Assembly (NCBI GenBank): GCA_036897485.1
Contig: JAYMTF010001971.1
Location: 1-20,392 of the forward strand
Length of the DNA stretch: 20,392 nt
Source: Pelargonium nanum
Lineage: Eukaryota > Streptophyta > Magnoliopsida > Geraniales > Geraniaceae
Direction: 5' to 3'
A model generated the notes under the pieces. That model worked only from the letters and a program-made list of their open reading frames with translations, had not been told where the DNA came from and did not search any database. Shown piece by piece: positions 7,534 through 17,700 of the stretch (positions within the stretch are counted from its first letter, which is position 1; every line of letters starts with the position of its first letter). A program made the translations under genes and the position numbers.

Positions 7534-8030
7534 TGTTGGACCTGTATTCAATCAATTTTTTATATGACAATTAGGAGACACGTAGGTGTCAGATACATAC
7601 AATGTTATTTACGACCCAAAGCTCTTTTGAAGCCACAAACCATTATGTTTATCCCAATTATAAAATTTAACATGGTATCAGAGCCAATTTTGTTTGGGCC
7701 TAGTAGCCAGTTTACTATACCTCTCGACTTAAGTTCACATATCCACGTGCAGGCTCGGGCCCATGCCCACCTTTATTAATTTGCTTGCATGTGAGGGGAG
7801 TGTTAAGTGATACTCTCGACTTAAGTCCACCTATCCATGTGTTTGTCTGAGTTCATGCCCACCTCTGTTATTTGGCTTGCACGTGAGAGAGAGTGTTAAG
7901 TGATCCCAAATCAGTAAAATATAGTGAAAAGACTACATATAATGGTGCAAGTGAAACCCTTCTAATAAGGTTGACCTTTTAGTAGTGCAATCCCAAACCA
8001 TTATGTGTATCCCGTTATCAAATTTGAAAT
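7534..8030 (+). mobile_element. Fossil TRIM-like (miniature LTR) element
   Basis: A left LTR (about 7534-7672, ending in CA) is followed at once by TGGTATCAGAGCC (7673-7685), the initiator-Met tRNA primer-binding site typical of Copia-type and TRIM elements. The interior is only about 220 bp and has no coding capacity. A purine-rich tract precedes TGTTAAGTGATCCC at 7894, where the right LTR starts, running to about 8030. LTR arms share CCATTATGT(G/T)TATCCC-type sequence near their ends but are otherwise well diverged, so the element is old. It is broken and cannot be more than a relic. Confidence 0.6.
7713..7903 (+). repeat. 92-bp tandem duplication inside the TRIM-like interior
   Basis: CTCTCGACTTAAGT recurs at 7721 and 7813, and GAG-TGTTAAGTGA recurs at 7798 and 7891. 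The duplicated unit includes the polypurine tract and the first bases of the LTR. Confidence 0.75.
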
Positions 8031-9260
8031 ATATATTCTAGACTTATATAATAGATTATATACTAATTTTTTATATTTATCTAAATGAGTCAAATGGTGA
8101 AATTCATGGTTCTAACTTCTAATAGTAACCATTCTTACGCTAGAGATCTAAATTCAATAGTAAAGTATTGAATCTAAATATCATAGTAGTCATTCTCTTC
8201 AATTAGAGAATCGTTGTTTTTGTCCTCATCATCAAGAGATTTATAGCGTGATACCTCATTTTCCTCCTTGGTGTCTTACAATGGTAGAGATACATAATTT
8301 TCCTCTTCAATGGCTGCTGTTTTTGTGATATTGTAATTGTGGAGGAATAATAATTCAAAATTGAAGGTTTGGAAGGCAGAAAGTCTAAAGTGCTGCAGAC
8401 ATGTATTTGTTGCATGATTATTTACTTTTATGATTTTAATTGTACTTCCCTTTATTTACAACCCCAATAGTTAAAAACCCTATGGGCATTTAACTTAACA
8501 AAAAAATAATCCAAAAATACTTTCCAATTTGAACATGGCGCACCATATTTGTGTTGCGCCGTGCACCTTTTTGAAATCACTGTGCCATGAGTAGTGTATG
8601 GCGAGGACTATGCTCCGAGCCTTGAGCCATGGTGCACCAATCCTAACACAAGATATATATCTATCTGATTTGAAAAACTCATGAAAATTGGGGTACATAT
8701 AAACTCAAGTCTCCGACACGTATCCGAAGAGTGTTTGAGTGTCAAGTGTCAGATACTTGTCAAGACACATATACGTAGAACAATGTGAGATGTTTCATGT
8801 ATCATTGACTAACATACTGATAAAATGTTTGATATGTAGGAATCTGCGAGTTTCATGTGCAACTAATTAATAGGTAATAACTATTCTCCAACTTTCTCAT
8901 GAAAAATGCATATAAAGTGGTGTGGCTATAGCTAATTTAATATTTTTTTAATGTAGTCATTTAGGAAAATATCAAACTATTATTTTATGAAATTGAAAAC
9001 GACATTGAGAATAAATTGGATAATATTAGGTAGATGGTTAGCAGTGGCCAGTAATAGTTATACTACCTGTCACTAATCAGTTAACTCTCTGTGGTAGTTG
9101 AATGAATGTTAGCATTGGGCTTCTTGATTGCGAATTATAAGGTAGTGGGTGGTAGTGAAGGGCTTCTGCTAATTACAGTATCGCCAGTGCCTAGTTTCAT
9201 TAATACTTTTAGGACACTTTTTTGCGGGGCTGCGTTGTGATACATCTGATAGCCATAAGC
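8031..9260. other. Intron stretch with no recognised feature
   Basis: AT-rich sequence on both strands. Around 8700-8790 there are GTGTC/GACAC-rich words (ACACGTATCC, GTGTCAGATAC) that resemble those at 10495-10560, so a shared dispersed repeat is possible. Nothing firmer is visible. Confidence 0.35.
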
Positions 9261-9264
9261 AGTT

Positions 9265-9370
9265 TATTAGCAGCGGTTGGATAATATTTAGGCTGCAGAC
9301 GGGATAACTTTTAGCTGCTATTAGTAGAGGTTGATTAACTTTTAGGCTGCATACTGGAGCACTTTTAACC
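9265..9370 (+). repeat. Imperfect 54-bp tandem pair
   Basis: ATTAG(C/T)AG(C/A)GGTTG followed by TTTAGGCTGCA and an ACTTTTA word occurs twice, near 9265 and 9319. Short and diverged. Confidence 0.5.
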
Positions 9371-9487
9371 TTACCGCTGCCAAATCGCTTTTTCCATGTA
9401 TATGTGCATGATCAGTTTAACAAAGAGTGCCTTCTTGGCTGTTTTTGTTATGATTTATATCTATCTTAGCAATAAAGTAATAGTGTA

Positions 9488-10258
9488 ATGAAAGCTCAAA
9501 GCGCACATGACTCACAAAGGTCTTCTGGGGTTTAAGTGCAAAGCCCCAAGCTTTAACGCAAAGAAGCACACATTTTAAAACAATTGGAGGAAATTAATAA
9601 TTAAATCTATTTTCTTCAAATATTAATAGTAGTAAGATTGAAATATCATGAAAAAACACCACAAATCATAATTTAATGACATTGAAGATATGCAACATTA
9701 TCTTTAAAAATTCTATTGTCTGGAAAAAAGAAACCAAACTAAAATCTAAATATGTAGCATTGTAGCACCACTTTACCAACTCTATTGTTACAAAGAAGCA
9801 TTTAAATCGTGTAGTTGTGATTATCCCTATCATCATAAAGAGAGGTAACATCATCACCTGAATTATAATTGTTATTTTCCTCATTTGATGAGCCCTCTTC
9901 AATCCATTATCTTAATCGTCCTAGTCTCGAAGTTGAAGCATTTTATAATTTGTGGCAGCGGTTGATTTTTCCCTATAACGTAGATGTTGAGGGAGTGAGG
10001 GAGGAGAAGAGGGTTGATGACGTTGTGTGATTTCTTTTTCGTGTTGAAACATTTAAGTACGCCTCTTTAGTAGTTATTCAATAAAGCATGATACATTTAA
10101 AGTTATAGCGAGTTGGCTAAAAAACCCTAAAAGAATGGGCTTTTTTTTTTTTTTTGATAAAATTCCCAAAAGTGTGGGCTTTTTGGAGCTTCATGAAAAA
10201 TGAAGCTAAGTTGGGGCTTTGGGCTTAGCGCCGCTTCAAGTGGGCTTTTTCAAAAGTA
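9488..10258. mobile_element. Possible non-autonomous TIR transposon (hAT-like), weak
   Basis: Near 9488-9565 the sequence is rich in AAAGCGC, AAGCCCC and AACGCAAAG words. Near 10200-10258 the reverse complement is rich in GGCGCTAAGCCCAAAGCCCCAA. The two ends thus match partly as inverted repeats. A minus-strand segment near 9820-9915 reads WIEEGSSNEENNNYNSGDD, an acidic tail like those at the end of some plant hAT transposases. Boundaries and target duplications could not be fixed. Confidence 0.33.
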
Positions 10259-10725
10259 AGATCAGATATAATTAGTGCTCTGGAGATGTTTTTGAAATGG
10301 GAATTCATTGCTTTGCATACTTAGATATGGTTTATGCATATTGCAAGATTGAAGAAGTTATTTGTTGTCAAATCAGTGTGAATAAATTAAAAGGATTAGT
10401 GCACAGAGTGTTATTTGAAATGTTATATTCAATTCTGACTTAGAAATATTGAACAATGGAAAGTTATAATGCATGTACACTCTATTTTTCGGCATAGATG
10501 TGTCCGGCACATAACCGATATCCGGACATGTGTTGGACACTTGATTCTACGTGTCCCCCAGTTTTTTTTAATAAAAACTTCAATTGGACACATCTTCAAA
10601 CCTTACATGTCCCCCATTTTTTAAACATTGATTGAACACGCGTTCGAGATTGTAGAATGCGCAAACAAACATAGTGAAACATGTGAGCGAATGTAAAATC
10701 CTTACTCATTTACATACAAACACTT

Positions 10726-10753
10726 TGCGCGTGCGCGCACACACACACGCACA
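10726..10753. repeat. Alternating purine-pyrimidine run (GC then CA dinucleotides)
   Basis: 28 bp of strict alternation, TGCGCGTGCGCGC followed by ACACACACAC and GCACA. Such runs favour Z-DNA and are variable in length. Confidence 0.9.
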
Positions 10754-11636
10754 ATTTAAGGAAATTGATTGTAATTCATACAGTTTTTGACTTTTTGTAA
10801 CATTGCATCTTCTCCAACTCTATACATTTACATACCCTAGCCTCTTATATCTTTGACACTCACATATTTAAAAAAAGAAGTAAATTTAATCAAAGCTCTG
10901 GTCTTTCAGTGATCTTAATCTCATCATCTAGCCTGACATCTCTCTACTTTTTTAGGATTTGATTTTAAAATTGTTAAGGATGCTAATGTTTCCTTATTCA
11001 ATATTTACTATAACGAGTTAGTATAAATTATATTGCAATAATATAGCAAAAGTATGTATAAATTATCATTTTTATAGAACATATTCTTAACATGTTGTGT
11101 CTTTGGTTTTATAATAATTGTGTCCTCGGGATTTGCCCGGTATCTTTTATTTGTGCCCATGCCACATATGTGGATAGCTAATTCCATATGGAAAAAACAT
11201 TGCAAAATGTTAAACTTGATGTAAATATGAAAAGTGAAAGGTTGAACTTATGTCTGTCTAGGAATCCCATGTATGATGCTTCAGTCATGTAAGACTAAGA
11301 AAGATGGAATCCTTTCTTCAGGGTTTGTGTTCAAAGTGTAACTAATTGCAGAAAGAATGAGGGATCAAGTTTTTCCAAACAAGATCTAGTTAAGTGGCTA
11401 CTGTTGTCGGCATCTAGTGTGGCAATAATATAAACTATTGCAGTCACCTTTGTTGACAGATCCATTGTATCTCATATATCCCAGTGATCTTTATTTTATT
11501 TTAGTTTATTACCTATTTGAATTAGAAAAGATCAAAATATCTTCCAAGTATTTATAATGTTCTTTTAGATTTTACACTTTTTTAGTTTGTTTTGCTGTTA
11601 CACTTTTTTATTATTTTATTTTGTTATTCATTTTAG

Positions 11637-11751
11637 ATATTGCCAAGGGATATGTGAAAGTGAAAGTTCAGGATGAGCAACGAAGCTTTTGATGGACTAG
11701 TATTATCTGAGAAGTTGTCAAAGCTAAACAACACACAACACAGCATCGAAT
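11637..11751 (+). CDS. CID gene coding exon 1 (with 36 nt of 5' UTR)
   Basis: The acceptor TTTTAG is at 11631-11636 and the ATG at 11673. It encodes 26 residues, MSNEAFDGLVLSEKLSKLNN to HSIE, plus one base. The donor is T|GTATCCTTT, matching the U12-type 5' splice site. Confidence 0.85.
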
Positions 11752-14700
11752 GTATCCTTTCTTATGAATGCCCAAATTTATATTTGATTATGATCTGAGA
11801 ACCTCTTAGTTTTACTGTGGTTGAAAGTGCTGATCTGTTGGGAATTGATGTTAGTGTGTTTTTGCTGGCAGTTGTTTTATTTTATTTTATTGTGAACCAT
11901 TTTACTGATTTATAGCCACTCTTGAAATGTTATTATGCTATGAATGAGGTTTCTTGTATGTATCCTGCTCGTCTTCTTCTCTTATATGGGTATGTCAGCA
12001 TGAATTTGTCATGCAGCTAGTTTTTGTCTTATATTACATGTAATTACTGTTATCATTCAAAATTCAATTTGCACAGGTTCTCGATATAGTACCAGTTTGT
12101 TATGTCTACATTTAATATGTCTTGTAAAATTATATTTTGAGTTGCTACCATTCATTAAGTATCTGCATATTGCTAAATGTATTCCAGCGCATCTTTTTTT
12201 TATTATTTATTTATTTTATTAAAGACTCCAGTTATATATTTTCTTTAGCACTTGGTTCATTGAGAAGGCTGTATGTAGTTGGTACTGTTAGCAAAAACTA
12301 AAATTTGACATATAACTCAACATGATTTTCTTATCAGCAACTCAGTAATTTTGAGAATGAAGAATATTGTTTGAATTTTTCTCATGTATAATATCCTAAG
12401 ATCAATTGATTTGAAGTCATGAGCCTCCAGACACATTTGCACCTTTCTATTATTTCATTTGAGTTTTTCTTCATTGATATCATGGTGTGTTTATCCTTGA
12501 ACACGCATCAGCATTGTCTAAGTGGTGTATTTCCCACCGGAAGAAAGCTAAACAGATTGTTGAGACATGGGATAAATTGTTCAACTCAGCACAGATCTTT
12601 TCTGAATTTGGCTAATGACATTTTGCAAGTTAGTAGACGAAAGGGTAATGAATTTGTGAATGAATTCTGGAAAGTTCTACCTTCATCTCTTAAGCATGTA
12701 TATGGAACTGGCGGTGAGGATGTAAAGAAAGCAGTAATGAGACTGGTATATCCTGAATACTCTTAATTCTTCTTTTGACATTTCATATTCGTTATAAGGT
12801 AGAAGTCTGGAAACAGCTAACTGGCTGTTCTTCATTGCGACTCTGCTTTTCGTTTGCCAGTTCTTTATTCATTGATCCTTCTTTTTGTGTAAGCATGTTG
12901 GTTTTTATTGGTACCATGATTGTTCAGGTTGGCATATGGGAAGAAAGGAAAGTCTTTGGTTCTCGGGGTCAGAGTCTGAAAGATGACCTGCTGGGTAAGG
13001 ATCTTCCTTCTGTATTGCTTAGCAATGGAAAGAGTTCAAATTCAATCAAAGTATTGAAGAAGGACTCTCAGTCAGTAAGAGTGGTAAGCATTTAGCAGTT
13101 TTACTTTGTGATTTGTGCTACGTTTTTTTAGTTATTTTTTATAAATAATTTATTTCATGTATTGTGATCTTGCATGTTTGTGCTTGTCCATCTTATTTTC
13201 AGAAATTGTTTATTGGAGGTCTGCCTGAAAAGATAGTTACTGCATTTCAACCTGTCTATGATGAACATCTGAATGAGGAAACTGTCTTGAACAAGTGTAA
13301 TGCTGCTATTAGTCATGTGGGTCGAATTGAGGAAGATTTAGAACATAACTCAACTCCAGGTAAGATTTTTGAAAGTAATGTACTAATGTTGAATATTCTA
13401 TTCCCCCCCAAACTAGGTGTGCATGCTACATGTTACTTACCAAGGCTGATATGCAGTGGCAAAGCGAATTTTGATCGAGAGGGGCATAAAATTCTTCAAT
13501 TAAAAAAATTGACATAAAAAAGGATAGACTTCAGGACCTCTCTAAGTTAATGGAGGGCATCACTACCTTGGGGCGGAGGCATTTTTGTTGAAATTTTTGA
13601 ATTTCACTAGTATATAATAGAGTTTTAGGAGGCCAGCATGGGCCAATACCTACTAGGGCCGCCCCTAGCTCCGCCGTTGCCGACATGCCATATGTTCCTA
13701 TTATTGTTCAATCTTATTTTTGGAAGGTCAATTTAGTTTGCTTAGCTAATTGTCAAAATCAATTAGGTTAATAGGATTATGCTAAATATCATAAAAGTTG
13801 TTACTGTATGATTGTTTCTTGTATGCTCAAAACAATTCTAGACAAAGAGATGGCTTTCTGAAAGTTTGTTTAACTAGAAACTTCAGGAACGCAAACAGGG
13901 TTGGACCCCTCTTCCGTACCTTGCCTTTCCAACATTGCGGTTATAGAATTGTCCCCATTTGACCTAGCTGATATATAAAAATCCTAGTCTTTTCAAATTG
14001 CTCATATGGAGAACCTGCAAAACAAGGTCCATGAGGGATTTCTATGGAGTGTAATGTCCCACAAATATAAATAAAAGCCAATATTACACTCCATAGAAAC
14101 AACTAAGACCTTTCTAATAAAGATTATTATTTATTAATTTAAAATTAGGTCAAACAGCGATTTGCACGTCCCATCCATTTTCTTGTAATTTTTTTTGTTT
14201 AATCCGATTCACATTTTAGAGCATGTCATGCCTTGATTAGAGTTTCATTGTTTTAAAACATTTGAGTGCATCTGACTAGCCAAGTTTATTATCTCTATGC
14301 TGTATTTTCTTCTGACTTTACATAATTGCTCCCCTCACTTCTTCCCCCTCTTTCTCTCTCTAATTTTTTATTAATATATTTTATATGAATCAGGACAACA
14401 ACTGGGGTCTGCAATGTTGGATGAACTCCGAGAGCAGGAAAATGTCCTTCAGCAATGTGTTGGGCAACTTGAAAGCGCTGAAATGTCTAGAGATGCATTG
14501 GTATCCCAGCTTAAAGAAGCACTTCAGGATCAGGTACTGCTATGTTTTAGTCATGTTTTCTCAAGCTTGCAGTTGCATTATAGAACACATCATGTAATGA
14601 CCGGTTAATGATCTGGATTTTAACAGGAATCAAAGCTGGAGCATCTGCGTAATCAGTTGCAAGTAAGATAAGTTGCCTTATTATATTCACTGTGGAAGTG

Positions 14701-17700
14701 ATTGCTGCTCATGGATGGTGTACATGTATCAATTAGTTATGTTATGGCTCCAATGGGGAGGGCTACACAATGCTGGTAGCCTTCCCTCCTTCCCCAAATC
14801 CTGAGGTCTGCCAGGTGACCGACCTGTGCCAACCAAAACATTAATTTTTGCTATCCGACCATAATAAAGGTCGTATGACTAAGGAGTTAGATAAAACATA
14901 TAAATCTTAGGGTGCAACTTTGTTATGGTTAAACAGTGTACCATTCAACCCAATCCAATTTGATTTGGTTGTACCTGCCCTCTGGTATTGGATCCTTGTT
15001 GGTTTTAAAAAATCAACTAAAAAAATATGATATAAAAATAATAAAAACAATATCAATCTTTTTAAAGAAGTTTAACAAAATATCCTTTTGCACCAAGAAT
15101 GGTCAGTTTTCTTGCCATCATCTAATCTTCAGTTGATTGAGTTGTTTTATTTTGAATATACTCACTAATCAAGTATCCCTTATTAGCCATTTATCTACTA
15201 CTTGAACTCTTAACCTGCATGCTTAGATTTTTGGATTTAAGTTTAACTTGATATCCAAGCTTGTTTTGTGTTGCCTTAATGATTCTTGGAGCACGCGTAT
15301 GGCCCACGTTGTCCATCCTACACCTGAGGGGGAGTCCCACATAAAAAGAATGCGCAGTCAATGAATATATTAGCTAACTATTATAATTCAAATCCATCAA
15401 ATTAAAACATTCATTCAATAAATGGGTAATGTATGAAAATTCAAGAAGCTTATAGCTTACATATATCATATATGATAACAACTACTTATCAAACTCTAAT
15501 AAATAACAAAAAAAAGAAGAAGATAGAAAGCAAAACAAACTACATTACCCTCTTCAATTGTAAGTAACACATCCAAGTCTTCTTTCTTAATCACGGGTTC
15601 ATCAATTGCATGTCGAAGCCAATCTTGAGTGCGTATTAAAGATTTTGCTAACGTATGAGTTATAGCACTTCTAAATTCATCAAGAACACGCCCACTTGTA
15701 CTAAAACAAGACCCTGAAGCTATTGCAGATATGGGTACCCTCTTCAACTGTAATAGTAAAAACTTTAGTGATTCCCCATTTTAATAGACAATCCTCAACT
15801 GACATCCCAATAGACAATCTTCAACCTAGAAATTGAGAATTTCATGATCTGGGAAGAAGCGAAGTGGAGCTCTTTGGTGAAGAGGGAAAAATAAAAATAA
15901 AAAGTCATTCATTTATAGATTGACACATGACTTTTAAAAAGTTGTTTTTACATATTTTTAATTATTTAGTGCCACGCTAGAAAATAGTAAATGTTTTTTA
16001 TTGCCACGTCAACTAATCTTACTCTTTTTCAACTATAATAGCTACCGGGGTCGTAAGGTCTACTTTTACGTTTACTAAAGAAATAAAGGAGTCCCCTGTT
16101 ATTTGGTCAATTGGATTTCTTTAGATCACATGCTTGCGTTAAAAACTTGTTGAGACCGACAGCAATTACCATTTTGGTCCAACACATGAAAGTGAGGTAT
16201 AATTCAGAGATTAAAAATGGTCCAGGGGTTACATTGGGGTAAAGCTGAAAGTTTAGGGACCATTTGGGATTTTGGGGTTTTAATCTTTTTATCCATGTAT
16301 CTTCTTTTGGACAGATGTAAATCCCTGGCATTTGCGCTTATTTTATTTATATAATAGTCTGCTTTAAGAAACAGCAACAGCAACTCTAAGATCAATAGTG
16401 TAGTCATTCATATGTTGTACTATCAAAGTAATTAACAGATGATACTTATCTTATGTATCTGCTGAATGTAAATTTGAACTCACATGCATGCGCACACAGA
16501 CACGCATGAAGTATGCTGGTGTACACATGAATTTGCTCATAGATCTGTGGCTTTTTTGTTCAACGAAAGGGTTCTGTGCATTGTGACATGACATACATGT
16601 CTTTCTATAGTTTGCATTTGCAAATAACACAGTTTATCTCGTGATGATATGCCCTTACCAGTTAGGTTGCGTTTGGATTGAAATGGCCATTTTCATGACC
16701 AAAAACCATAATCCAAACATGAAGAATTAGAATCTCATTCCCATTCCCATTCCCGAACATATATTTTAATCCAAGCACTACCTTATGTTTTGTTACCATG
16801 TTTTGTGTTTATAGAGGTGATTTATAATTATAATGGGTACTGCGTACTTGATGTTTACCAGAAACTTCTGTTGGATGATCATTATTTACTGATGTGTAGG
16901 TTGCTCGACGTCGGATTGAACAAGTGAGCAACATAAGGATGAGGCTTGCACCGGCATCTTTTCCTGCTCCCCTGACCAACGCCTCCAACCCATCGGCTGA
17001 AGTTACTAGGGTGCTAGATCAGATCTTGCCTTCAGTTCAACCAAGCAGTATCTCACCTCAGCCTCCTCATGCCCAGCCTGTGGTTTCTTTTGCATCTTTG
17101 AAAACTGGTGAGGAAGAGAACAAGAGATCAGCGGCTGCTGCTGTTGCTGCGAAGCTTGCTGCGTCTGCATCATCTGCACAGATGCTTACCTCAGTCCTTT
17201 CGTCCCTCGTTGCAGAAGAAGCTGCCTCTAAGAATGGTGGCTTGACATCAGCCGGTTTTACTACTGGTTTACCTCCGTTCCCCCCAGAAAAGCGGGCCAA
17301 ACATGACAATCCAATGGCTGTTTCTGAAGTTGGCAATTCTGACATGAGCAGCTCAGCCTATTACACCCCTTTACAACAGCAGCAAATGACGAATGGCTCA
17401 CTTCCATCATCCACAGCCATGCAGCCCATGTCCCAAGCCAATCAGATGCAAGCGCAGTTTGCACCTCCACCACCTCAACAGGCAACGATTTCTCCGGGTA
17501 ATCAATTTGTCCAGTCTGGTGGCCTGATGATGGGAATGATGCCTTATGGATATGCTGCAAATACGCTACCACCTCCACCACCCCTGCCTCCACATATTGC
17601 CATGGGTTTCACGCGGCCTACTCAGCCACCACAGCAGCCACAGCCACAGCCTCAGCCTCAGTCACAGTCACCGCAACAGCCACAGCCAGCCACTGGAGGA

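Larger units (their letters stand above)
6468..11636 (+). other. Presumed leader (5' UTR) intron of the CID-domain gene
   Basis: About 5.2 kb without a supported coding exon. Contents: diverged repeats of about 95 bp (6640-7160), a small LTR-element fossil (7534-8030), plain AT-rich sequence, a short 54-bp tandem pair (about 9265-9370), a possible TIR element (about 9488-10258) and a purine-pyrimidine alternating run (10726-10753). It is bounded by GTCAGC at 6468 and TTTTAG at 11636. Other leader exons inside cannot be excluded. Confidence 0.4.
14663..16899 (+). other. Intron 6 of the CID gene (2.2 kb) with nested transposon pieces
   Basis: Bounded by GTAAGA and TGTAG. It contains a hAT transposase tail (about 15500-15740, minus strand) and a PIF/Harbinger-like MITE (16665-16782). 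The rest is AT-rich with no recognised coding sequence. Around 16480-16510 there is a short CA/CG dinucleotide-rich patch. Confidence 0.8.

Noticed and set aside
9666-9902. 78-residue minus-strand protein
   Set aside because: The frame is hydrophobic and has no family match; another frame gives a weak hAT-like acidic tail, so it was only noted under the possible TIR element.
12419-12766. 115-residue open frame treated as a separate protein
   Set aside because: Its N-terminal half is U12 intron and exon 2 in the wrong frame; only the part from SFLNLANDILQ onward is real CID sequence.
13164-13517. 117-residue open frame
   Set aside because: Only 13203-13359 is coding; the ends are intron and part of a MITE read through the splice sites.
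15296-15345. Copia-type polypurine tract and LTR start (GAGGGGGAGTCCCACAT)
   Set aside because: The words resemble a Copia LTR border, but no primer site, second LTR or coding remnant was found nearby.
17067-17593. Minus-strand open frames of 92 and 110 residues
   Set aside because: They are antisense shadows of the GC-rich CID gene exon 7.
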